Positions 39,937 to 49,321 of a stretch of 64,000 bases of DNA are shown here, in pieces. The translations under genes were made by a program, and so were the position numbers. The stretch spans positions 3,327,501 through 3,391,500 of the forward strand of contig NZ_CP113088.1 of assembly GCF_026625145.1 (NCBI RefSeq), in the 5' to 3' direction. This DNA is from Lacinutrix neustonica (GTDB lineage: Bacteria > Bacteroidota > Bacteroidia > Flavobacteriales > Flavobacteriaceae). The notes under the pieces were generated by a model that saw only the letters and a program-made list of their open reading frames with translations, was not told where the DNA came from and did no database searches. How positions within the stretch are numbered: the first letter of the stretch is position 1; every line of letters starts with the position of its first letter.

Positions 39937-40872
39937 ATGAACTTTATATTAATTATTGCAGGACTCGTTGTCTTAATTTTAGGTGGAAATTGGTTACTAA
40001 AAGCTGCTGTTGCGCTGTCTTTAAAATTAGAAATACCAAAAATTGTTATTGGTATGACGGTCGTATCTTTTGCGACCTCTGCTCCGAACTCATCGTGAGT
40101 ATTAATGCGGCTTTAAGTGGGGCATCAGATTTGGCCTTGGGGAATGTAGTAGGTTCAAACATCGCGAATTTAGGCTTGGTATTGGCTATTACATTGATGT
40201 TGTCAAAAATAGATGTAGAAAAAAGTTTTTATAAAACGGACTGGCCTGTGATGATGATTGCCTCGGCAGTTTTGTATTTTTTTGTTGTAGAAGATCAAGT
40301 GATCTCTTCTTCAGAAGGCATGGTGTTGTTTGGTTTACTAGTGTTTTTTCTTATCTATTTGTTGCGTTTTCAAAAACCAGCAGTCGTGGTAGATGAAGTT
40401 CTAGAAGAAATACCATTGCCACTATGGAAGTCTGTGGCATTTTTGTCATTGGGAGGCCTTTGTTTATGGGGAGGTTCAGAATTATTGATTAAAGGCTCGG
40501 TTGCGGTGGCTCAAGATTTTGGTATTAGTGAACGCATTATTGGGGTCACTATTATTTCAGTAGGCACCAGTATACCTGAGTTAGCCGCCTCTGTAATTGC
40601 AGTGATTAAAAAGGAAAAAGGCATCTCGTTGGGTAATTTAATTGGTTCTAATATTTTTAATATCCTTGCTGTATTGGGTATTACTTCTATGATAACGCCT
40701 GTCTCGGTAACAGATCAGGGCTTGTTAACCAATGATATTTTCTCGGATGTTAGGTTTTTCTTTAGTTATTTTACCCTTAGTTTTTATTCCTAGCAAAATG
40801 CGTTTGGATTGGAAAGATGGCTTAATCTTAATTGCCGGCTATGGCTTATTTTTATATTATACTATTACATAA
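39937..40872 (+). CDS. Calcium/sodium antiporter, CaCA family (frame-broken)
   Basis: YrbG-type K-independent exchanger with about ten helices and two inverted alpha repeats: VVSFATSAPELIVSINAA...GNVVGSNIANLGL and SVGTSIPELAASVIAV...GNLIGSNIFNILAV. Breaks at 40084-40087 (CCGA; repair SAPELIVS) and 40741-40746 (TCTCGG; repair NDIFWMLGFSLVILP). The Trp codon in the latter proves that the original was TCTGG. Inner membrane; exports Ca using Na or H gradients. It starts 25 bp after the nuclease gene. Confidence 0.9.
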
Positions 40873-40910
40873 AAAAAGCGATTTTCCAAAATTTTGGAAA
40901 ATCGCTTTTT
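40873..40910. terminator. Bidirectional terminator
   Basis: A perfect 19-bp palindrome (AAAAAGCGATTTTCCAAAA at 40873-40891 and its complement to 40910). It lies between the plus-strand exchanger and the minus-strand glutamine synthetase, serving both. Confidence 0.9.
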
Positions 40911-40932
40911 ATGGATTTAACTATTATCTAAT

Positions 40933-41954
40933 CTAATCGATTTTAGCAGATTTCACTGTTTTTACTATACGACCAGCGATTTTGTAAGGGTCTCCGTTAG
41001 AGGCAGGTCTTCTGTCTTCTAACCAGCCTTTCCAGCCTTTTTCTACAGTTATAATTGGGATTCTTATCGAAGCGCCACGATCGGATATGCCATAGCTAAA
41101 ATCATCGATAGAAGCTGTTTCATGCTCTCCAGTTAAACGTTGGTCATTAAACTCGCCATAAACGGCAATGTGTTCTTTTACAACAGGTCTAAAGGCTTCA
41201 CATATTTTTTCGTAAATTTCTCTAGAGCCACAAGTTCTTAATGTGGTGTTAGAAAAGTTGGCGTGCATTCCGAGAACCATTCCAATCCATATCTTTACCA
41301 AGTGGTTTAGGGTGGTATTCAATATAGTAGCCGTATTGCTCAGTTAATCGATCTAATAAGTATCTCGGCAACCCAAATTTCATCTCCCGCTTTTTTAGCG
41401 CCTTTAGCAAATAATTGAAATTCCCATTGTCCGTAAGCCACTTCTTGGTTGATGCCTTCAAAATTAAGTCCAGCAGCAATACACAGATCGGCATGTTCTT
41501 CAACAAGTCCTCTTCCATGTGTGTGTCTTCCTCCTACAGAACAATAATACATACCTTGAGGTGCTGGATAACCACCAATAGGAAAGCCTAAGGGGAGTTG
41601 CGTTGCCGTATCCATGATAAAATACTCTTGTTCAAAACCAAACCAAAAGTCATTGTCCTCATCTTCAATAGTCGCTCGACCGTTAGATATATGTGGTGTA
41701 CCATCAGCATTTAAAACTTCAGTCATTACTAGGTAACCGTCTTTTCTAGCGGGATCTGGATATATGGCAACAGGCTTTAATAAACAATCTGATGAACCAC
41801 CTTCGGCTTGTCTTGTAGAACTTCCGTCGAATGACCAAATTGGACAATCCTCTAATTTGCCACTAAAGTTGTCTTCAACTTTAGTTTTACTTCTCATATT
41901 TTGTGTCGGTTTGTAGCCGTCCAACCAAATATACTCTAGTTTAGATTTACTCAT
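40933..41954 (-). CDS. Glutamine synthetase type II (frame-broken twice)
   Basis: Eukaryote-like GSII, ~339 residues, making glutamine from glutamate and ammonia with ATP. Beta-grasp N-terminus (EYIWLDGYKPTQNMRSKTKV), PIWSFDGSSTRQAEG, FGFEQEYFI, the ATP site GQWEFQLF and RGASIRIP. Breaks at 41363-41368 (TCTCGG; repair EIWVARYLLDRLTEQYG, whose Arg codon requires A or C as the missing base) and 41270-41275 (CCGAGA; repair DWNGSGMHANFSN). Divergent from the GSIII gene at 42137. Confidence 0.92.
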
Positions 41955-42136
41955 AGGTTTTAAATATTGATTTTAAGATGCAAATATAAATCAATTTTAA
42001 AATAACCTATAAAAAATGATGGTAAAAAATATAAATTTTATTAATAGTGTGTTGATAACCCTGTTTTTTTTAGGGTGTAATTGTTTTTGTGCAAAATAGT
42101 AGGGTTAAATTGATATATTTGTAAAAAATTACATTT

Positions 42137-44324
42137 ATGTCTACATTAAGATTTTTCGCTATAAAGGAGACTTTAAATAGAAAACCCATAAAAATCGTTG
42201 AGAAAAAAAGACGCTCAGAGCTCTTTGGTCAAAACGTTTATAATCATTCTAAAATGCGTCAGACACTTACTTCAGATGCTTTCGAAAGTGTGACCAATGC
42301 CATTGAAAAAGGCTCAAAGATTGATCGGAACATCGCCGATCAAATTGCTTCAGCTATGAAAGATTGGGCGCTTTCAAAAGGGGTCACCCACTATACCCAT
42401 TGGTTTCAGCCATTAACAGGTGCGACAGCCGAAAAGCATGATGCTTTTTTTGAAACTATTGAAAATAATGGTGCTATCGAAAAATTTGGAGGCAGCCAAT
42501 TGGTTCAGCAGGAACCGGATGCTTCAAGTTTTCCAAACGGCGGTATTCGAAATACCTTTGAAGCAAGAGGATATACGGCCTGGGATCCTACTTCCCCAGC
42601 TTTTATATATGGAACGACCTTATGTATTCCCACCGTTTTCGTGTCTTATACGGGAGAGGCTTTAGATTATAAAACACCCCTATTACGAGCCTTGCAAGCA
42701 GTAGATACGGCCTCCGTTGCTGTCTGTAAATATTTTGATAAAAATGTACGTAAGGTAAATGCGTCTTTGGGCTGGGAACAGGAATATTTTTTAATAGACA
42801 GTGCGCTCGTGTCATCCGGACGAGACATATTATTAACGGGAAGAACATTGTTAGGTCACGCGTCTGCTAAAGGTCAGCAATTAGATGACCACTATTTTGG
42901 AACCATTCCTAATCGCGCGATGGCCTATATGCGGGATTTGGAGATTGAATGCATGCTATTAGGCATCCCTGTTAAAACAAGACATAATGAGGTGGCTCCT
43001 AATCAATTTGAATTAGCGCCTATTTATGAAGAGGCGAATTTGGCTGTAGATCATAATGCTTTATTAATGGATGTGATGGATCGCGTTGCGCAGCGGCACA
43101 ACTTTAAAGTGCTGTTTCATGAAAAGCCTTTTAAGGGAATTAATGGCTCAGGAAAACATAACAATTGGAGTTTGAGTACAGATACGGGGGTGAACTTGTT
43201 AAGTCCCGGAAAAACACCCATGAGCAATTTACAGTTTTTAACCTTTTTTATTAATACGATTAAAGCGGTTTACGATTATGAGGAATTACTTCGCGCGGCC
43301 ATAGCCTCGGCAAGTAATGATCATAGGTTGGGAGCAAATGAAGCGCCTCCAGCGGTTATATCTGTATTTATAGGAGAACAGCTTACACGCGTTTTAAATG
43401 AGTTGGAAAATGTGACCGACGGAAAGTTATCACCACAAGAAAAAACAGATTTAAAATTAAATGTGGTAGGGAAAATTCCGAGAAATACTTTTAGATAACA
43501 CCGACAGAAACCGAACTTCGCCTTTTGCTTTTACTGGAAATAAATTCGAATTTAGAGCAGTAGGCTCAAAAGCAAATTGTGCCAATCCAATGACGGTATT
43601 AAATTCAATCGTTGCCAAGCAATTGATGGCGTTTAAAATTGAAGTGGATAAACTAATCGAAAAGAAAGACCTGAAGAAGGACGAAGCGGTTTTTAATGTG
43701 TTAAGAGAGTATATTAAGCAATCAAAAAATATTCTGTTTGAAGGCAATGGTTATGGTGAAGCGTGGGAGAAAGAAGCAAAAAAACGCGGGTTAAGTAATA
43801 ATAAATCAACACCTGAAGCATTAAAAGTTAAAACTTCCAAAAAAGCATTGGCGCTATATGAGGAGTTGGGCGTTATGAATGCTATAGAAGTTGAAGCACG
43901 CTACGAGATAGAAATGGAAGAGTATATCATGCGTATTCAAATTGAAGGACGCGTTTTGGGTGATTTGGCAAGAAACCATATTGTGCCTACCGCAGTAAAA
44001 TATCAAAACATCCTTATTGAGAATGTAAAAGGTTTAAAAGAAATTTATGGAGAGCGGTTTAAAAAAGTGGGTAAAGCCCAGTTAGACTTAATTGAAGAAA
44101 TTTCTATCCATATTGAATCTATTAATAATATGGTGACAAAAATGACAAACAACCGTAAAAAAGCGAACGAAATTGTAGAGATTGAAGCGAAGGCGAATGC
44201 CTATTGTAATAAAATAAAACCCATGTTAGAAGATATAAGATACCATTGTGATAAATTGGAGTTATTGGTCGATGATGAACTTTGGCCACTTACAAAATAC
44301 AGGGAGCTCCTTTTTACTACGTAG
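42137..44324 (+). CDS. Glutamine synthetase type III (frame-broken)
   Basis: Large (~729 residues) GSIII of the GlnN type. Signatures: N-terminal KRRSELFGQNVY, the THYTHWFQPLTGATAEKHDAF GSIII motif, GWEQEYFLID, NEVAPNQFELAPIYE, FKGINGSGKHNNWS and ANEAPPAVISVFIG. The break at 43478-43483 (CCGAGA); repair gives [29 protein letters not shown]. The C-terminal helical part runs to 44324. Divergent from the GSII gene with 182 bp between, so nitrogen regulation may be shared. Typical pairing for Flavobacteriia. Confidence 0.93.
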
Positions 44325-44442
44325 TGTTCTAAGTAAAATGACGTAGAAGAATAATTTGCTAAAATTTTTAACTGTAGCTTTTTTCTTTCTTTTTTAAACA
44401 GTTTAACGGTATTTTTATTGAGGTAATCGAAAAAATGCTAAA

Positions 44443-44458
44443 AATGTTAAAATTTTAA
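44443..44458. promoter_or_regulatory. AT palindrome upstream of curlin gene 1
   Basis: AATGTTAAAATTTTAA, containing the palindrome TTAAAATTTTAA, 84 bp before the curlin ATG. The same 16-mer occurs 85 bp before the second curlin gene. Candidate operator. Confidence 0.5.
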
Positions 44459-44526
44459 TGGCGTACAAAATTGTTATAGGAATAATTCTATATCTTTAAA
44501 CTGCTATTAATCAATTTATATTTAAC

Positions 44527-45792
44527 ATGAAAAAAGTATTTTTCGGTGCTGCGGCACTATTATTCACAGGCGCAATTTTTGCGCAAAACACATCAACTTC
44601 TACGCAATCGGCGACGACCAAAGAGTGTATGTCAGACAAGCAGGAACAAATTTATCATCTGATATTACTCAGAGCAACGGTACAGCTTTAGGCTCTAATA
44701 GAGCTATGGTATGGCAAAGAGGCGATGGCAGTTCTTCGGCTATTGATCAGGAAGGCACTAACAATCAGGCGTATGTAGATCAGGCGCAGTTTACTCCTCC
44801 AACTGGTGCTTCTTCTACTATTAATCAAGGTAAAAACAATACTGCTAGTGCCGACAATAAAGCGAGCGTGAGACAACATGGAGGAACAGGGAGTGTAGCT
44901 ACTTTGAATCAGGATGGAGATCTCAACGAAGCGGCAACGCATCAAGATGGTACACTGGGTTCAGTGGCTATCACTCAGAATGGGACGGCTAATAAATCTG
45001 TAGTTTTGCAGAGTCTTAGTAGTTATGCGGCGGTTGGAAATGCAGCAACTATTAATCAATGCGGAACCAATAACAAGAGTTATGCTGCTCAGGATGGAGA
45101 AAACAATACGTTGTTGGCTAACCAATCGGGTGATGACAACAAGGCAGATCAAATTCAAAATTCTACAGGTGCCGCCGCTGGTAATTATGCATCGGTGAGT
45201 CAATCCTCTTCCGGTAACAAAGCGAGACAACGTCAAGTTGGAGGCGGGAATAGCGCTACGGCAGTACAACATGCTATTACTGGGCCTGGTGTTGATAATT
45301 ATGTTGAGCAAAATCAATATGGTGACAACAATTCAGCGTTTTCAGACCAAGATGGCGACGGAGGCATAGTGCGCCAAGATCAAATTGGAGATAATAACAA
45401 TGCAACCGTAAATCAATGGGCTGCTGGTACGGGTAATATTGTTTATCAAAGACAGTTGGGTAGTGATAACTCTATTAGCTCTGGTCAATATGGTGGAAGT
45501 GACAATATCGTAAGTACGTATCAAGATGATTTAAACACAGGGTTTACAACGCAATCGGGAGATAATAATCAAGCGTTATTGGTTCAAAAATCTCAGGGAG
45601 GTGCAGGTCACTTTGCTTCTATTTCTCAAAGTGGTACTGGTAATATGGCAAATGTATTGCAATTAGGTCCAGGTGGAGATTTTGTAGATGACGCTGAAGG
45701 CTGTGATTTCCAAGCGCCTAAAGAATTAAATTGTCCAACACCATTGCCGAGAAATTGTTATTGATGCGCCATGTCCAGCACCTTGTATCTAA
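44527..45792 (+). CDS. Curlin subunit 1, CsgA-like amyloid (frame-broken)
   Basis: Signal peptide (MKKVFFGAAALLFTGAIFAQ), then about 20 curlin-type repeats rich in Q, N, G and S with the pattern xQxGxxNxAxxxQ (IDQEGTNNQAYVDQ, LNQDGDLNEAATHQDG), ending in a Cys-containing tail CDFQAPKELNCPTPLPEI, then APCPAPCI. Breaks at 44608-44611 (TCGG; repair TQSGDDQRVYVRQAG) and 45747-45752 (CCGAGA; repair PLPEIVIDAPCPAPCI). It is secreted as an unfolded subunit through CsgG and assembles into extracellular amyloid. About 420 residues, far longer than E. coli CsgA (~150). Confidence 0.88.
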
Positions 45793-45845
45793 TGGATTAT
45801 ACAGGACAAAGACAAAAGTAAAAAACAACTGATATGATATTAAAA

Positions 45846-45872
45846 GGAGCGGCTATGACAAGTCGCTCTTTT
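45846..45872 (+). terminator. Terminator after curlin gene 1
   Basis: Arms GAGCGGCT / AGTCGCTC (one wobble pair) with a 7-8 base loop and Ts. It lies 54 bp past the stop, so the two curlins can be transcribed separately. Confidence 0.7.
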
Positions 45873-46063
45873 TATTGGGTAAACTTATGGATTTTATTCC
45901 TTTTAAAAATTCAGAAATAGCATTGAAAAGGCTTGTGTTTACTCAAAAGTACGTAAAATTACGTATGTGCATCAAGGATTATAAAATTCAATTTATAGGT
46001 TTTTTCTGACGCTAAAATGCATTTCAACGAACATAGTCATAAGCTAGTCGAAAATACTGTTAA

Positions 46064-46079
46064 AATGTTAAAATTTTAA
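46064..46079. promoter_or_regulatory. AT palindrome upstream of curlin gene 2
   Basis: The same 16-mer AATGTTAAAATTTTAA as at 44443-44458, at an equivalent distance (85 bp) from the ATG. The 28 bases just before the ATG are also conserved between the two genes, while the DNA between diverges more. Confidence 0.5.
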
Positions 46080-46148
46080 CGAATCTTCAAAAGGAGTATT
46101 GATTTAATTCTTTATCTTTGAATTGCTATTAATCAATTTATATTTAAC

Positions 46149-47383
46149 ATGAAAAAATTATTTTTTGGTGCTGCGGCACTATTATTCACGGGCGCAATGT
46201 TTGCGCAGAACACATCAACTTCTACTCAATCGGCGACGATCAGAGGGTATATGTTAGACAAGCTGGAACTAATTTATCTTCGGCTATTACGCAAGGTAAC
46301 GGGAGTGCTTTAGGCTCGAACCGAGCTATAGTATGGCAACGAGGAGACGGTAGTTCTTCTGCTATTGATCAAGAAGGTACTAATAACCAAGCGTATGTAG
46401 ACCAGTCTGATTTCACGCCTCCAACAAGTGCTTCTTCCACAATTAATCAAGGTAAAAATAATACCGCTAGTGCTGATAATAAAGCGCGAGTAAGACAACA
46501 TGGAGGGACAGGTAGTGTGGCTACTTTAAATCAAGATGGCGATCTTAACGAAGCGTTTACACATCAAGATGGCACATCAGGTACAGTAGACATCACTCAA
46601 GATGGTACGGCAAACAAATCGGCGGTGTTACAAAGCCTTCTTAGTTATGCAGCTGTAGGGAATTCTGCAACGATTAACCAAACGGGGACTGATAACAAAA
46701 GTTGGGCCTCTCAAGATGGGGATAACAATTCGTTATCTGCGACACAATCAGGAGAAAATAATAAAGCAGATCAATACCAAAATGGTAATGGTAACACGGC
46801 TAATTCAACGCAATCGGGTACCAATGGTAAAGTTAAACAAATCCAAGTTGGCGATAACAACATAAATAATCTTGTGTTCCAAACGGGTAATAATAATTAT
46901 TCAGAGGACAACCAATATGGTAACGGAAATGAGATCTTTAAAGGTCAGCAAGGTGGTGATAACTACGGGCGTATCGATCAAACAGGGGATGATAACTACA
47001 CGTCTTTTGGACAGTATGGAACAAATAGTAAAGGTTATGTAAGACAACTAGGAAACAATAACAGCATGATTATGGGGCAATTTGCTGGAGATGGAAACAT
47101 TGCTAGTAGCTACCAAGACGATAACAATACTGGTATAACACAACAAACAGGAAATGATAACCAAGCGTTGTTAGTTCAAAAATCTCAAGGTGGCGCAGGT
47201 CATAACGCTGGAATTTATCAAAATGGTAATGGTAACATGGCTGATGTATTACAATTAGGTCCAGGTGGTGATTTTGCTGCTGATGCTGAAGGTTGTGATT
47301 TCCAAGAGCGAGTGGAATTAAACTGTCCAACACCTTTACCGGAAATCACAATAGGAGCTCCGTGTCCAGCACCATGTATCTAA
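46149..47383 (+). CDS. Curlin subunit 2, CsgA-like amyloid (frame-broken)
   Basis: Paralogue of the preceding gene, near-identical over the signal peptide and the first ~140 residues and divergent in the later repeats (GNNNYSEDNQYGNGNE, QTGDDNYTSFGQYG). It has the same Cys tail (CDFQERVELNCPTPLPEI, then APCPAPCI). One break at 46230-46233 (TCGG; repair TQSGDDQRVYVRQAG), in the same codons as in gene 1. Tandem duplication with its own promoter region. Major structural subunit of a curli-like amyloid. Confidence 0.9.
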
Positions 47384-47457
47384 TTTTAGATATCTGTCAA
47401 GGACCATTAGAGTACGTATAGATTTTAAAAATAAATCACAGTACATTAAATAAAAAA

Positions 47458-47496
47458 AAGGAGGGTGACTATATAGCAAGCACTCTCCTTTTTTAG
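47458..47496 (+). terminator. Terminator after curlin gene 2
   Basis: Arms AAGGAGGGTG / CACTCTCCTT (one wobble pair) with a 13-base loop, then Ts. It separates curlins from the csgB-E-F-G-like unit. Confidence 0.75.
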
Positions 47497-47553
47497 TTTA
47501 ATATATAAAAATGAATCAGAATATCGCTTTCATTATAATAGAAACGGAAGATT

Positions 47554-48084
47554 ATGAACCAAAAAACAAATAAAGTAATATGCGGGTTAGTGTTTTGCTT
47601 TTTAGTAATGCAGATCAGTGTCGGGCAGACATATTCGTCAGAAGATCCAAATACTAATGAAACAGTAACATTAAACGGTACAAATGTTTCGGAAGGAGTG
47701 TTTAATTCTTTTTTCGATACAAATAGTGCACCAACTACAAGACCAGGGAGTGCTGTGTTTTTAACACAAATAGGAGAGGATAATAATGCAAGAGTACAGG
47801 TTGTAGCTCAAGCTTCAGACATCAATATTGTGCAAAACGGGAATGACAATGATGTTAATTTGAAATACCAAGTAAAATCTGTGTTTACAGATTTGTATCA
47901 AAATGGTAATAACAATTACATTACGGATTATTCTATAGAAACAAATCAGGATATTTCATTAAATTTAAAGCAGAATGGAGATAATTTAAATTTTGAAAGG
48001 TTTGGAACCAATGAAATATCAAAAAACATTAAATTCACTCAAACCGCAGCGTCTCCCACGATTATTATTAGGAGTTTTAAATAA
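47554..48084 (+). CDS. CsgB-like minor curlin/nucleator
   Basis: A 176-residue secreted protein (signal LVFCFLVMQISVGQ) with only four or five curlin-type repeats: FLTQIGEDNNARV, NIVQNGNDNDVN, DLYQNGNNNYIT, NLKQNGDNLNFE. Fewer repeats than the curlins, and the position at the head of the assembly operon, suggest a nucleator role as for E. coli CsgB. This is inference from context. It lies 3 bp before the csgE-like gene. Confidence 0.7.
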   Translation: MNQKTNKVICGLVFCFLVMQISVGQTYSSEDPNTNETVTLNGTNVSEGVFNSFFDTNSAPTTRPGSAVFLTQIGEDNNARVQVVAQASDINIVQNGNDNDVNLKYQVKSVFTDLYQNGNNNYITDYSIETNQDISLNLKQNGDNLNFERFGTNEISKNIKFTQTAASPTIIIRSFK

Positions 48085-48087
48085 AAA

Positions 48088-48894
48088 ATGAATTCGAAAC
48101 AAACGTTATTTATTCTTGTATTTCTTCTTTTGAGTAACCATGGTTTTACTCAAAAGTATTTTAATAAGGAAGTTAAGGCGGTGATTAAAATAGATCAAAC
48201 CAGTGAATTTGTGACATTTTCAGCAACAGTTGAGAATTTAACACTTTCAGATTTAAGTTTGCGCTATGAATTTACGGTTTATAAAACCGATACTAACGGT
48301 AATACGTCTAATTCTAGACAGGAAAATCGGTTTTTTTTAAAAGGGAGTGATAAGAAAGTATTATCTTCAGTTGATATAAACTCGAATTTGAAAGAGAAAA
48401 TCATCATATTATTATTAGTATATCCTATTAGTAATGATGAAAAACAGGGGGCTATTGGAAAGGATCGTATAGTAGTCACAGGTAATGAGAATGGAGTGGG
48501 ACTAAATATTGAATTAAGTAAAGAAAGAGAAGCGGAACTAAAAGCAGAAAACAATTCCGAAGATCAAGACATGGTTTCGAATGATGGGGTTTTCTTAGAA
48601 GGTTTGGTCATACAAAAAACATTAACGAAATCTGGTCGAGATTTCTACAGGTATTTTTATTCAGAATATTATAATCGACAAATAAAAACAACAAAAAATA
48701 TTGTCATCCAAGAAGTTCCAGGGCAAAGAAGAAGTACGCGAATATCTGTAAAAATAGATGGGCAAATCGTCCGGCAATTTTTTTCTAGACCAAAAAAAGA
48801 ATTTTTAAAAGAAATGGCAATAACTGGCTTGCAAAGAAGCCTACGTTATTTACAGCAATTAGAAAAACAAAAAGAAACCTTAAAACGCTATTAA
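48088..48894 (+). CDS. csgE: CsgE with N-terminal CsgH-like domain
   Basis: Periplasmic curli assembly factor, 268 residues. The C-terminal ~110 residues match CsgE (GLVIQKTLTKSGRDFYRYF, NIVIQEVPGQRRSTRISVKI, VRQFFSR); CsgE caps the CsgG pore. The N-terminal ~130 residues after the signal peptide form a beta-rich domain (SLRYEFTVYKTDTNGNTSNS, KVLSSVDIN) resembling CsgH, the curlin aggregation inhibitor of some Gram-negatives. E. coli CsgE is about half this length. The stop is 2 bp before csgF. Confidence 0.8.
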   Translation: MNSKQTLFILVFLLLSNHGFTQKYFNKEVKAVIKIDQTSEFVTFSATVENLTLSDLSLRYEFTVYKTDTNGNTSNSRQENRFFLKGSDKKVLSSVDINSNLKEKIIILLLVYPISNDEKQGAIGKDRIVVTGNENGVGLNIELSKEREAELKAENNSEDQDMVSNDGVFLEGLVIQKTLTKSGRDFYRYFYSEYYNRQIKTTKNIVIQEVPGQRRSTRISVKIDGQIVRQFFSRPKKEFLKEMAITGLQRSLRYLQQLEKQKETLKRY

Positions 48895-48896
48895 TA

Positions 48897-49307
48897 ATGA
48901 AACTGAAAGTATTTATATTGCTTTTTTTTATATCCACAACTGGGGTTATAGCACAGCAATTTAGTTATAAACCAACGAATCCAGCCTTTGGAGGAGATAC
49001 CTTTAATTATAATTGGTTGTTAAGTTCTGCGACTTCCCAAAACGGATTTAAAGAAGCTACAACTCCAAGAACAACCCAATCTGCTCTAGATAGATTTGGA
49101 GCCACTTTAAATCAACAAGTATTAAGTCAAATTTCAAGATCATTACTAGCGCAACAATTAGAAAGTGTTGGAAATTTTAGTCAGGAAGGCTCCTTTACCT
49201 TTGGATCTTTGAATGTTGAAATATTTGACTCGAATGAAGGCTTGGTCATTAATATCTTAGATACTTCTAATGGAGAAGAAACTCAGGTCATTGTTCCAAA
49301 TCCTTAA
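48897..49307 (+). CDS. csgF: Curli assembly protein CsgF
   Basis: A 136-residue secreted protein with signal peptide (ISTTGVIAQ) and the CsgF N-terminus QFSYKPTNPAFGGDTFNYNW, which plugs into the CsgG channel, then helices and a C-terminal beta region. CsgF couples the pore to the nucleator at the surface. The frame is intact. Between csgE and csgG. Confidence 0.93.
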   Translation: MKLKVFILLFFISTTGVIAQQFSYKPTNPAFGGDTFNYNWLLSSATSQNGFKEATTPRTTQSALDRFGATLNQQVLSQISRSLLAQQLESVGNFSQEGSFTFGSLNVEIFDSNEGLVINILDTSNGEETQVIVPNP

Positions 49308-49321
49308 TAGAATTTATCTTT

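Noticed and set aside
44527-47383. CRISPR-like or tandem DNA repeats in the curlin genes
   Set aside because: The periodicity is at protein level (curlin repeats) with degenerate DNA; there are no constant repeats with unique spacers. No CRISPR array was seen anywhere in the window.
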